Of a stretch of 64,000 bases of DNA, positions 25,936 through 37,439 are shown in pieces. The DNA comes from Ypsolopha sequella (lineage: Eukaryota > Arthropoda > Insecta > Lepidoptera > Ypsolophidae), in the NCBI GenBank assembly GCA_934047225.1, contig OW204001.1:13872201-13936200 (forward strand), given 5' to 3'. The number at the start of each line of letters is the position of its first letter. The stretch's first letter is position 1. Below the pieces are notes generated by a model. It was not told the origin of the DNA, searched no databases, and was given only the letters and a program-made list of their open reading frames with translations. The translations under genes and the position numbers were made by a program.

Positions 25936-27262
25936 AAATAATATTCATCATGACAAGCATTAAAAGTTAGTTGAGTATTTGGATTTTAGTTATTTTACCA
26001 TACCTGCTAAATATTTTGTCATCATTTATTGAAAAAAAAATTTTTTTGGTAAGTTAAAATCCTATTTATACCGCAAAACCTGTTTCATTTTCCTAGCCAC
26101 AGTTTTCATGGTCTCTAAACACATAACGGTTTCTCTTAAAAGCTTGTGTCACATAAAATCTATCTAAAATGTACAAGCTCTTAGAGAAATTAAATATCCT
26201 GGGGACCTTTCAGGAATAATGTTATGACTATTCTTACGATTTTTAGTGTTTCAGTCTGGCTTAAAGCGGTTTCTCGTTACGTGGGCGCGGTATTCGCCAC
26301 GTACACCATTAAGGCTATAATATATATAAAGTCAAATTGATCAACTCATTTTTTATCAATGAAAACTGAACTCTACGACGTTTCCTTTTAGTTTAAAATA
26401 GCGCGCTCTCAGCCGTGGCTGTTACTACCACCAAGAAACCGTCCACAAAAACTAAGGGGAACGAAAATACAAACAGAAATAAAATGTCAGCTTTCGGATG
26501 ATTTTGTTGCAATAATTAGGTTACGTATAGCCATAAAAAAAATACATGTTTTTGGTTGAACTTTAAGGTATTCATTTTCCACAAACCACGTTAATCGATT
26601 CATATTTGTACTGTCAATGAATTTTTTTGTAACCCTCTATTGCACACTTCTTATCGATTTTGTTTCAGGTATCGCTTTCGCGATTTTGTTGGTTTTTTTT
26701 TTAATAAAATTAGTGTGAATGATATCTATTCATTTTCCAAATACCACGTTATTCGGGTCAAAAAAAGCACCCCCTTTTTCCAAAAATACGTAAATCCACT
26801 GATGCAGTCAGCGGCAGCAAGATATTGTCAGTCTGCGCCTAGCGTTGGCGCCCGTAAGACGTGGAACCTGTGCCCTTTTTTGCAAGCTATAAATATCTCC
26901 CAAAACTACTTCAAAACACATTGAAATTAATTTTATAAAGTAATATTTCGAGGAGCATCATATTCCTGCCGTTAAAAACTCAACAAAATATGCGTATGAG
27001 TGATTTAGCTACATCGTGCCATAGTCATAACAACAAAACTGAATGAATTTGGAATGAATTCATACTTTTATGCGGGAAAATAATATATGTTACTCTAAAA
27101 GAATAATTTTGTGATCGTTATTGAAACCCAAATTAATTTACTTATACTTACTGAGATCTGTAACAAAGGTCAATGACCTTTTCGTGAAATTACCCTCTAG
27201 TATTGGCTCACCATTTCAGGTCCAATAAGTGAAGTTTTTTGCAAATTATATAGGTACACTTA
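25936..27262. other. Non-coding, one GC-richer patch
   Basis: The 94-codon frame at 26640-26924 spans a moderately GC-rich patch (about 26790-26880) but shows no domain. A small palindrome (cgcggtattcgccacg) lies near 26286. Nothing else could be supported. Confidence 0.4.
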
Positions 27263-29034
27263 CTTGGGATAAATCGCCAAGCATTTAAAATATAGAAATT
27301 TATTTTGAAATATTTACAGTGCATGGCAAAATTATTAGATCGTAGATAATCCTGTCGGTACATGTTCAGGTTCTGTTACGCAAAATGAAAACAATGAAAC
27401 TCTTTTAGGATTAATTTGTTATCCCTATGTTTGTCTGTCTGTCCGTTTGCCTAGACAATTTTTTCTGGGTAAAATTAATAAATACCAATATAAACGGCCC
27501 TCTATAGAGCTGCAAAAACATACTTCTGACGTTTTTATTTATATTACGTTTTAGGTTTTTACGTTTTTCATACAAATTTTTTCACTATGAAAATGTAGGG
27601 ATGAACACTTGAGATAATATTTTGCATTTAAAAGTCAACACAGAAAGGAATTGTTGAACAAATAATGTAAAAAATATGAAAACCATGTTGTTCTATTCTA
27701 AAGGGATTAATTATCTACTGTTCAATGTGGCGATAGCTTTGTTTATTTTTTCCTTGAATTATTTTTCACTAAGATAACAAATAGTTTAATACAAGGTTTT
27801 ACTTACGAAGTCCCTTTACCCCTGTATTTTTCTTAAAATTCATACAATAGGTATAAACCGAGTGTGAAGTCTACAGCTTATTTTCTTCATATCTTTTTTC
27901 ATGAGTATATTCTAGTGACATCTAACTACGTCTCTATACAGCCCAAAAAGCAAAATTGATAAAACACCATCATAATAGCTGTCAGGATATCGTCAATATT
28001 GCCTCGTTTTTACGCAAAGTTTAACAAGTTTGTATATTTTTATCTATACTGGAAATAAAAAAGAGAGAAATACAGGCGTCGTTCATGTTAAGATGACTAA
28101 GTTTCCACACTTTGCTAAGTATAAACAATTACCGTTTCACGGAAAACTGTTTTGACCTGAAACCATTTCACAAATTCAATTAACTTATTTTGAATATCTT
28201 GTCATCTTGCACTTCTTGATGAGAAATACAATTTCAATAAGTAAAAATACAACTTTTAGTTAAGAAAACTTATAGTTAAAAGTCTGCTGTATGCATTAAC
28301 ATATTTTTAATTATATTACAATAGTAATAAAATAATTGGCTTATCCGTCGTCGTGATACCAGCCGTAAATTTCTTAAATAATCTGATATCACGCTTATGG
28401 AAAACCCAATTATTTTGAAGATACCATAATATCATTAAAATATGTTTATGCATTTAGCAAACTTTTAACAATAAATTGTCTTAGCTAAAAGTTGTAATTT
28501 ACCGTTATAATTATTTCTTAATATTTTGTTACAAATTCGGAGAAATAGCCCTTAAGGAAAACCTTGTATGAAAATATTTGTTATCTTTGTAACAAAGAAA
28601 AAAATAAAATAAACAAAGCTATCGCCACATTGAACAAACAGTAAATTATTAATCCCTTTAGAATAGAAAGATATGGTTTTATATTTTTTACATTATTTGT
28701 TCTACAGTTCCTTTCTGTGCTTTCTTTCAAATGCAAAATATTATGTGAAGTGTTGATCTCTATATTTTCATAAGGAGAAAATTTGTATGAAAAAGTTAAA
28801 CAAAAGGCCATAAAAACGTTATAATATGTATATTTTACAGGGCTGTAAATATTAGCATTTATTGATTTTACCCAGAAAAATTGCCTAGACAAACGGACAA
28901 ACAGACAAACATAGGGACAACAAATTCATCCTAAAAGAGTTTTGTTTTTTCATTTTGCGTAAAGGGACCTGAACATTTCAAACTATGATACAAATAAATT
29001 TCTATATTTTAAACACTTGGCGATTTATCCCAAG
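27263..29034. mobile_element. Long-TIR foldback element (~1.77 kb)
   Basis: Left arm about 27263-27808 and right arm about 28555-29034 are inverted copies. They begin cttgggataaatcgccaag and end cttggcgatttatcccaag. Paired blocks include ctaaaagagttt/aaactcttttag and gcgatagctttgtttatt with its complement. The middle (27801-28240) is a repeat also found at 41989-42420. No transposase is visible; the 103-codon frame at 28581-28892 lies inside an arm and is not a gene. Arms of ~500 bp are typical of foldback-type or very long-TIR elements. The superfamily is undetermined. Confidence 0.8.
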
Positions 29035-30700
29035 GGTAAACAGGTGTCCCAAAAGTCAACGCTTTCCCTTGGAAGGCTGGTAGGCCAGCTCATGACTGAC
29101 CAGAATATCAAATTATGACCTCAGCAAAAAGTAGATAGTTGATGGTACTTTTATAAATTCGAATAGATTTTTGAGAGTCAAAGCTAACCAGTTCTAAATT
29201 CTAAGAATAAAATTTTTGTTGCGCAACTCTGAATAGTCATGCTATTGATAAAGTCAAAAATAAACCTTGAAATGCTGTTACATCAGGAAGAAAAATAAAA
29301 ACCCAATTTATGAGCAATTTTTTGTAATTAGGTTTGTTCTATACCACACCCTGAAAAAAAATGTCCTATGTTAGTTTTGCAAATTGTTTTAAATAACGGC
29401 TCATCAAATATTGTTTTTCAAATGATCTGGCAATTTCTGTGTATTACTTTTGAAAAAAAAGTTATTGCTATTTTACTACCAAAGGAGCTGCGTATTTTTT
29501 AAATAATTAGAATTTAGAATGAAAGAGTGGCGGGCAGTAAAAATATTTGACGTTCATTAGAAATGCCATTTAACACGCGTTAGAGTGAGATAAATAGTGA
29601 CGCTATTTAAAATGAGTTGGAATGAGATAGTAACGCAGTTAAACGTGGTTGAATGAGAGAGGCATACTTGATATAGGCTACAGTGAGATAGATAGTGACG
29701 TGGTGCATTCCTTCTGAGAATATTTGTTAGTTTCCACTTTTTGTAATAACAACCTTAGTAACAATTTTTTGTAAAGAAATTTTTGGTCCAATTTACTTTT
29801 CCCGCAAGTGTAAAACCAGCTCAACGGGCGAAAAATATTTAAAGAATGGGTAATGGTGACAATTAACCGTCACAATATTATTATGTATCTCTAAAGGAGT
29901 GTCTGAAATGTTACGAGGGTCAACTGATAAATCAAACACTCAAAAAACCACTTTTAGCCGACCATAATAAATTTACGTCCCGACGTGATAGCAAGTAGGA
30001 TCAATGCCGTGTGACGATGATCGAAATACACTAATAAATTAGATAAAATAAAATACGTATTACTTTTGACCCTGCCTCGTCCACTCTATTCGTATTTTTG
30101 CTATGGTGACGCGAGCTTAGAGACCGGGACGAATTTCCCCCCGCGCGCTATTGTAAAATAGAATAAGCCACGCCCGGAACTGGTTTTTGTTTTGGCTATG
30201 TCATACTCTTCTAGATAAAATTAATATAATTTTAATACAAATTTCAAGGTGTACAATTTAAGGAAGGTCCTTTAACACATGAAAAACATGAAATTTAGAG
30301 GTAAATTTATAATTTTTCTATCGAGCGAACTTAAAATCTGCGTTTTTTCTAAGATGATCCTATCAGCCCTATAGTCCACTATCTATATTATTTTTATTAA
30401 ACCGACTGACCAAGTTACACTACTTGAAATGGTCATTAATTTTAAGTTGTGCATTTGACTTTTTAGGAGCCCTGAAAAGGGCAAATAATATTTTATTCGC
30501 ACAATAAAATTGTAAATTGGTAAATGATGCCAAAAAATAATCAATAATCGGATATCGGATAAATAACTTTGACTATTATTTTCAGTTTAGCTTCACCATT
30601 TTTGTATAGCAATTATTAGTTACGTGGTCATGTCATGGCAGTCGGGTACATCGATACAGGTATAGCGTAAATAATATTTTATTCGCATAAATCTCTGTTA
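29035..30700. other. Non-coding; short degenerate motif cluster
   Basis: Between about 29575 and 29700 a degenerate motif (gttagagtgagataaatagtg, also gtgagatagatagtgacg) recurs three or four times. A GC-rich patch lies at 30115-30175. No gene. Confidence 0.4.
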
Positions 30701-30714
30701 AGCTGTAAAGTAAT

Positions 30715-31095
30715 GAATAAAGAAGTCATCCTGGAAGAATTGCCCATACTCACACACGCTGGGCAGGCGGGTTGGTGAGCGCGGTGCCGGAACCCTCGCA
30801 CCAGTGGCGCCGCTGCCCGTCACCAGTATTCGGCTATTAGGGATGGATATACCGCCATCCGTCGGTCCCAGGCATGGTGGGCCTCCTGGTTTTTTGCCTG
30901 TGAGCTGTCCTCTTACTCTCCCCCGAATTACTTCGAGGGGGTCTCCAAGTAAGATGTTGGTACCTCCACAGTCGAGCCGGGCATCAGCTCTACCACCTGT
31001 AAAGATTTCTTCCAGGATGACCACCGAGAGTAGCAAAGTCCTGGAAAGGCTCATGTCCAGCAGTGGACGAACTAGGCTGATGGATGAATGGATGA
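30715..31095 (+). mobile_element. Rearranged non-LTR retrotransposon 3' end with 14-bp target duplication
   Basis: The insert is bounded by agctgtaaagtaat at 30701-30714 and again at 31096-31109. Its right part ends catgtccagcagtggacg, then a tggatgaatggatga tail, the 3' end of a lepidopteran RTE-like LINE. Its left part (to about 30833) is related tail sequence in the opposite orientation, matching 54985-55080 (gggttggtgagcgcggtgcc). Both open frames here (30698-31054 minus, 30804-31103 plus) are shadows of this element. A 5' inversion during target-primed reverse transcription is one explanation; fusion of two elements is another. Confidence 0.75.
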
Positions 31096-31282
31096 AGCTG
31101 TAAAGTAATCAATTATATTTAAAAAAAATCGAGAACTTAGAAAATTTAGGGAGTAGATCCCGGATATCGTATACATAACTTTGACCATTTACAAAATAGG
31201 AAATCAATAAAAATATAAGGCGCTTAAAGTCGGACAGTGGTCTTCTTGTATTGTTGTGTGTCTTTCATAACAAAGTTTAAAC

Positions 31283-32374
31283 ATAATATAATATATTATG
31301 TAGTTATATGTAAACAATCCTTTTGTAATTTATTCAGTTTCATTTACCTCAAATGACCCTTGACAATTCTTATAAAGGAAACCAGGTGTAGTTAGACATA
31401 TTGTAGTTTTGAGAATAAGTAAAGTGTTCAAATTCACCAAAAATCTAAAAATATCAAGAAACTACGAATAATGAAGGTATCTATATCAATCTGAATGTAT
31501 GTAGAGTCCGTATCATTTTCACGCACGACAAATATGTTGATAAAACCCACTAGTTTTCAAATCAATAACGGCAACTAGTAAGCAGCTAGCTACATTATAT
31601 TAGAAACTGCCTACCTTTAATTTATTATCTCCGAATATTTAATATGTCTGCTTTCGATGTCCTTATGAACAAATAAACTGATTGATGGTTTACATATTAC
31701 GTGATAAAAACCTAAAAATTTTAGATATTTTTAGCAGCTTATTTGTATTCATGAAAGCGTCACAAAGTATGAAGGCGTATTTCATCAACATTTTGCACCA
31801 CTAGATGTAGAACAAAATTCGCACGTACCAACGAAGAATTTTAACGGGGCAGCTGCTTAAAATTTTACTCAAAAACTTGGCAACATTTCGCCAAAAATGT
31901 AACGCGAGACGAATCGCGTAGCGTTCGCAGGACACTGGCAGTCTTCCACGACAATACGTCGATACAAAAGTCGATAATTTGCATGACGAGTTTTTATCGA
32001 TACATTGTTGGTAAGATGCGGCCATCTGCGTCTTTGGCGGGCGATATCAGACTCATCAATGGCATTAGCGATGGCGTTTGATGGAAGCTGCAGATCTTTA
32101 TTTACTATAGAAAAATGGGTTTTATCAACATATTTGTCGTGCGTGAAAATGATACATACATTCAGATTGATATGCCGTCTTATCTCGTAGCTTCTTGATA
32201 TTTTTAGATTTTTTGTGAAATTGAATACTTTTACTTGATCTCAAAACAACAATATGTCTAACTACACCTGGTTCCCCTTATAAGAATTCTCAAGGGTATT
32301 TGAGGTAAATGAAACTGAATAAATTACAAAAGGATTGTTTACATATAACTACATAATACATATATTATATTATT
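31283..32374. mobile_element. Long-TIR foldback element (~1.09 kb)
   Basis: Left arm 31283-31549 and right arm 32116-32374 are inverted copies at high identity. Paired blocks include tatgtaaacaatccttttgt/acaaaaggattgtttacata and gtctaactacacctgg with its complement. The middle 566 bp is unique in the window and has only short frames (74 codons minus strand at 31801-32025, no domain). No transposase is visible and no clear target duplication was found. Confidence 0.8.
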
Positions 32375-32786
32375 TATTTATTATATAGAGCTTTAATAGA
32401 TTTATTCCCATTAGTCTTTTTCATCAAAATATGATTTTAATAACACGTCAGCTACACATGAAGACATAGATAGGGGCACACGCGCTCCTTCAAAAACTAA
32501 CAATCAACCATCGTGGCGGGTAAAGCAAAGGCTTGAGCTATGCAGTGAGTGAACCAGATAGACAGACAGACATCCGAAGCTTACCTATATTTACGTAACG
32601 CTAAAAAATTCCAAATAACAAAACCCTAAAAAACATGTTTTTACAATAAATAAAACAAATTGCGTTACTTTCGTAACTTCATAAGAACAAAAAATCAAGT
32701 TTTGTCTCCATAGAAAGAATTCTATTCTACGGTATCTTTGCAAACGCATTTGGGATATACCTACCTATAGACGTAGTAGTACTCAG

Positions 32787-33048
32787 CAGTGGCGTGCATA
32801 GAACTTTTTTCCGGAAAAGCAATCAGAAGGTCAAGTTTGACATAAAAAAAAATGTGAAAAATTTTAAATAACACTTTGAAAAAAGAAAGTTTGTATGACG
32901 CGAGGGTAGGCACTGCCTACCATAGAGCGAACATTTTCATACCAAGTATTTTTTTTCAAAGTTTTATTTAAAATGTTTTATATTTTTTTTATTGTCAAAC
33001 TTGACCTTCTGATTGCTTTTCCGGAAAAAAGTTCTATGCACGCCACTG
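32787..33048. mobile_element. hAT-like MITE with 8-bp target duplication
   Basis: The element starts cagtggcgtgcatagaactt and ends with the complement, finishing gcacgccactg. It is flanked on both sides by gtactcag (32779-32786 and 33049-33056). The 8-bp duplication and CAG..CTG termini fit the hAT superfamily. Arms extend inwards for about 60 bp or more (through gaaggtcaagtttgaca). It is non-coding. Confidence 0.85.
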
Positions 33049-33530
33049 GTACTCAGACATAGAAATTTCTTCTTGCACTATTATTAAGAGCTTTTAAAAA
33101 GCCTTCATTGACTTTTATTCCTATATGTCATAGTGCCTTGTAAGTACTTGTAGCGCGAACGCTTCACTATTTTCTTTCGCGTTTTTAGGGTATCGCGCTC
33201 CTAAGCACGTATTTAAAAAAAAAACATTTTTTCGCCTCCATAGAAAGGAGTATTTTAGTTAAGGCTCTTCCATGGCCTACATCAGCAATTCGATGTGTCT
33301 TGGTACAAATATCGACGTAGAAAAATTAAAATAACGATCATATCAGCGCGCACTGCAAAGTGGCTGTTACGCCCATCGCCGCTCTACGGATAGGGCAAAA
33401 TAGGAAAAAATAATACTTTTCATATGGACGCGATAGTCTTCTGAACATTTGTAATACTTTATTTATAAAACTATGACAGAAACAAATTTCTATGTTTGAA
33501 CACTTGGCGATTTATCCATCGCAAGAAGAT
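33049..33530. other. Non-coding spacer
   Basis: Near 33500-33526, acttggcgatttatccatcg resembles the end of the long-TIR element at 27263-29034, suggesting a small remnant. Nothing else recognised. Confidence 0.4.
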
Positions 33531-33795
33531 ATAAATTAACATTATATCATTGCAGTATAGAAACGCAGAAAAAAAAAGTAAATCTGGATGTGAGGATCTC
33601 TGAACCGGGAATCGAACCCGGGGCCTCTCGCTTGCCGGGCGATTGCTCTAACCTCTGAGCTATCCAGGTCTCAACACAACTCGTGAATTTACCGATGTGC
33701 TTTCCCATACTGCAATGATATTTATAGATACCCACTTTATAGTGAGCCACTTTTTTTCTGCGTTTCTATACTGCAATGATATAATGTTAATTTAT
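33531..33795. mobile_element. Perfect 45-bp inverted-repeat element enclosing a tRNA-like sequence
   Basis: The arms 33531-33575 and 33751-33795 are perfectly complementary over 45 bases (ataaattaacattatatcat...). Between them lies a 72-nt tRNA-like sequence on the minus strand. Perfect arms indicate a recent insertion or recent repair or conversion between the arms. A related but more decayed arrangement is at about 59355-59445. Confidence 0.85.
33597..33669 (-). tRNA. tRNA-like sequence (probably tRNA-derived, non-functional)
   Basis: On the minus strand 72 bases fit a cloverleaf. The D stem is gctc/gagc with an A box (tagctcagaggttagagc). The anticodon stem is atcgc/gcgag with one mismatch, and the T arm is ccggg-ttcgatt-cccgg with a canonical B box. 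The loop would place GGC (alanine-type) at 34-36, but position 33 is C rather than the near-invariant U. The first two acceptor pairs do not match. I read it as a SINE-type tRNA derivative that may keep a Pol III promoter. The 67-codon frame across it is not a gene. Confidence 0.5.
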
Positions 33796-33906
33796 TTATA
33801 CTTTATTTATAGTTATTAAATTATATAACCATTAGTGTATTGCTAGAAAATAAATTACGTCAATTAGAGGTGTAGATGCATGAAATTTCTTTTCAAAGCA
33901 AATATC

Positions 33907-34200
33907 TTAAAAGCGGTTTCGCAGCCGGATTGTGGAAAAACCCGCCTGAACACTTAATTTCAAAATTCACTCAATAGTTATTCAACAAAACCTTATTACC
34001 TATGTATTGTGTATACTGCATTTGCAAAGTTTCCGTTGATGGTTTCTGTAAATTATAAAATTTTTTGCGATGGCAACATACACGATACATAGGTAATAAG
34101 GTTTTGTTAAATAACTATTGAGTGAATTTTGAATTTAAGTGTTCTGTTTCGATTAATTATAAAAAAGAGGGTTTTTCACAATCCGGCTGCGAAACCGTTA
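33907..34200. mobile_element. TTAA-bounded (piggyBac-type) MITE, family 1 (short copy)
   Basis: TTAA-aagcggtttcgcagccgg at the left and ccggctgcgaaaccgtta at the right. The last A of the right TTAA is changed. The internal blocks ttattacctatgtattgtgt and ggtttctgtaaatta are shared with the sisters. About 294 bp and non-coding. Confidence 0.8.
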
Positions 34201-35900
34201 GGTACTAATAATAATTAATTTGTAGAACGTTAAATTGCAAAATATTGGAGATAACTGCTGTATTTTTTATTATCTTAGTTTCTGTCTACCAACGAGTTAA
34301 AAGGAAGAAAAGAACCGCTAAGCCCAGCATTTTTTTAAAAACATAAATTTGCTCTAACTTCGACTTTAAAGATAGAGATTTAATTCTCCTTATTTATTAA
34401 TTGAAACCAAAATAGAGGTATATCACTGTTAATGATAAAATTGAATTTATTTAAATGAACTTCGATATTTACAACAAGATTTTAAAAATACAGAACCTGG
34501 AACCAAGTAATCTTCCATTAAAACCACATATCAATCAAATAATAAATGGGAATTTATTTACGTAAATATAACAGCGGAATCTAGTCTACAAACGAACATG
34601 GCTTCAGAACTGACAATGAAAATTCTCGGAAAATACACCACGTATGAGAAGCAGAATAACAATTCCATTTCAGAATATCAAATAAACTTCTGACAATCTC
34701 AGCAGTGGAGACCATTGAAATGCAATATTCGTATACGATTTCATCTTCACAATAGGGTCCAGTGGCAACAATGCGTTACATAAATTTACACCCTTTTTAA
34801 ACAAGGCCCCGTATGATGTGTAGTTTATAGTACATAGAGCCAGTGATTTAGTATTATTACTACTAAATAAAAGTGGTAGGGGACGCAAAGAGGTGGAGCG
34901 AATAGCCATTGTAACGGGGCATAGAGTAGGGTAGGAAATTATGGAACCACCGCCAGTGATGTAGTAATTGATTCACTTATGTTCCAAATGGTGCCTTTAC
35001 ATGACAGTGAGTTACAATGTTTGTAAACGGAATTGATAACGTCTCTAAAATGGAGATTACATCCTTGTGAAAATTGAGTTGTATGAAAAGATGAGATATC
35101 AGATATGTGATTTAGTATTTTAAGTGAGTCACAAGTGGAGTGAAAGACAATTAAACAAATTCGTCTAAATGGATTACTCAACAGGCACAAGCTCTTCAAT
35201 TAACAACATGAGACCAATCTTCGGTGCATACGCCTTTCAAGGTTAGTCCCAAATAATATTATGGTCAATAGGCACGAAAGGTTCTGGATTATCAGAGAAA
35301 AAGCCGATATGCTTAATTACAATGTTCCCAGGTAACCATAAAACTAGCAATAACCGACAAACGTCGGTATCAGAGAGCCGAAATCAATATCGACTATACC
35401 TTTAGACAATAAAGGATTCAACACAGATCACAACTCTGTCTGCGGTTCCGCATATCCAGTCGTGTTACACGATGCTCAAATTGAACTCATTTATTTAAAT
35501 TCAATTGATTGAATTTGAATGCAAAATGGCTTGCTTTGGCAGAACGGTAATTGCTTATAAATTTACAAGCTTGTAGCAGGTGCTTATTAAAATATCGTTT
35601 ATTAATTTCAGCATTCAAGTATTCAACCAGTTTCTCGAATATTCTGAAATAATGTTCCATTTATTTCGAAATACTCCAGTATAAAGCCCGTTATTTCCTA
35701 CTGCTACTCACAAACAGAACCTTACATAAGACCAATAACAACACAATACCTACTTATAACTCCTATTATAGGTACACACGGAACTCTAAAAAAATAGTTG
35801 AGATACGTTTCAAACGCGCCGCTTATTAACCTCTCATCGATTCTCGACCGTAAAATGTAAACTCGATAAAGCCACCAATTAAAACTAAATATGAGAATCT
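34201..35900. other. Non-coding or decayed coding, unassigned
   Basis: Minus-strand frames at 34670-34909 and 34939-35199 follow each other in the same direction and may be remains of one longer coding sequence. I cannot match them to a family. The rest is AT-rich with a short hairpin (accgacaaacgtcggt) near 35356. Confidence 0.3.
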
Positions 35901-36660
35901 CAACAATCAAAGCTCGAGCCGCTACAACCTGACACCGAAAAAATTTCTCCCAAAAAATGGAGTTTTTTGTGACAAGGTCGCAACGCAAGCGCAGCATGAT
36001 TTTCGCCTTTTCAAGTGGCGCGATCACGAGACGGGGTAGGTGGTGAAAATAACAATACCTCATGAAAGGTTTAGCCAACTAATTTGTTTTTTCCCGGCTA
36101 CTGTCGGTAGCGATGCAACCTTTTTTTGTTGACGAAGGAGATCAATCAGTCAAAATAACAGTGTGATACCGCCTTTGATGCGATCCGGCCGGCCTGTTTT
36201 AATCTCGAATGATGCGTGATTAGATCGCCGATGATGCAGCAAACTCGAAACACTGATCCAACTAAACTCGAACGAAACCAAATTAAATGTACGAACGTAT
36301 CGTAGATTAACGTCTTCACCAAAAAAATATATTCTTAAGACAAGATTACAAACGTTAAAGATATTCTTGATACAACAGTAGCTTACCACAACAACAACTT
36401 GCAGCAAGGCTGCTTATTCTGCGGTTTTGCACTCGAAGCTGGGCAAGGAGAACGATAAACAAGAATTATGTCAATGACATCATCATGACCATCCATCACT
36501 GAGAGATGTGCCGTCACAAGTATTTTAGCGTGCACTGCTCCGTCGTCGTTTTTATCGAGTAGGGCCTTTTTGGCACCTGATTTTCGCGCTGATGCGAAGT
36601 GATGAAAAATTACTTATTTCTGATATCCCGACCCGTAAGTTCATATCATGAAGTTGCTTG
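35900..36660. promoter_or_regulatory. Unique-looking GC-richer block, candidate enhancer
   Basis: Between AT-rich flanks this block has higher GC, CpG-containing motifs (tttcaagtggcgcgatcacg, gatgcgatccggccggcc) and no match elsewhere in the window. Minus-strand frames of 118 and 85 codons overlap it but show no domain. A regulatory role is an inference from composition and uniqueness. Confidence 0.2.
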
Positions 36661-37129
36661 CAAACTTCTAAGATGATCGTGGTCCTACAAAAAATGTAGT
36701 TTCTAAACTAACGCATAGATTGTAACGAAAGACAACCATAGTTTTATAATCCATTTCTACTTTGGCATTAACCTTTACGAGTCGAATGGGATATATTTCC
36801 TATTTTATATTGTTTTACTAGTGTATTTTTTTTACAGTCCTTACGGGTAAAACAATATTTAGTGAAGTTAAAAACTGTAGAGTTTTCTTTGGTACGAAAT
36901 TTATTGCTTTGTCTTTAATTTGAGACCTTGAGACCTTGAGACCTGAAAAAGAGCTTCAGTTGTTCTGCAAAGTTTTTATTTAATACTTTAAAGTAAATTA
37001 AGTTACATTATTTACGTATACTTATAGTATATATTTCATTTATATCGCATCATATTAGTTTAAGTAATACTTATTACATATTTTATTAATATTTTAGAAA
37101 TGTAGTTTTATAGTTTAATGGTATATATA

Positions 37130-37420
37130 TAGCTATTACTGTTATTATTTATTTATTTATTGCCCACTGCACAGCGCCGCTCTGCACCTGGTACGCTCAT
37201 GAGTCATCAGTAGGCACTGACTGAAAATCAGCGCTAAGGGATTACACCTTCAACACATCGCTGAGTCAGTTGCCTTTTTCAGCAACAGCCTACCGTATAA
37301 TTCTAATGTAATTTTAATCAAAATAGATGTAAGTATAAATGTATTGTATGTATTGTATTGTATTGAAAGTGTGGCTGTTGTCGGAATAAATGTGTTTCTT
37401 TGTTTCTTTCTTTCTTTAAT
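37130..37420 (+). mobile_element. Possible LINE 3' untranslated end
   Basis: A GC-richer stretch (about 37160-37290) is followed by aataaatgtgtttctttgt and a tctttctttcttt tail. A polyadenylation-type AATAAA just before a simple-repeat tail resembles 3' ends of R1/Jockey-type LINEs. No coding part remains. It could also be the 3' end of a host transcript. Confidence 0.3.
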
Positions 37421-37439
37421 TAGATGCATCAAACGAATG

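Noticed and set aside
28581..28892. 103-codon minus-strand frame
   Set aside because: It lies inside the right arm of the long foldback element and the left arm does not keep the frame open.
30698..31103. Two overlapping open frames (118 and 99 codons) on opposite strands
   Set aside because: Both lie within the rearranged LINE tail bounded by the 14-bp duplication; the GC-rich repeat lowers stop frequency.
33597..33669. Functional alanine tRNA gene
   Set aside because: C instead of U at position 33, mismatched acceptor ends and location inside a palindromic element point to a tRNA-derived repeat.
34670..35199. Consecutive minus-strand frames considered as a decayed reverse transcriptase
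   Set aside because: No RT block, zinc knuckle or RNase H motif could be identified; left as unassigned.
35722..36407. Minus-strand frames of 118 and 85 codons
   Set aside because: Their coverage of a GC-richer block explains the reduced stop frequency; no recognisable domain.
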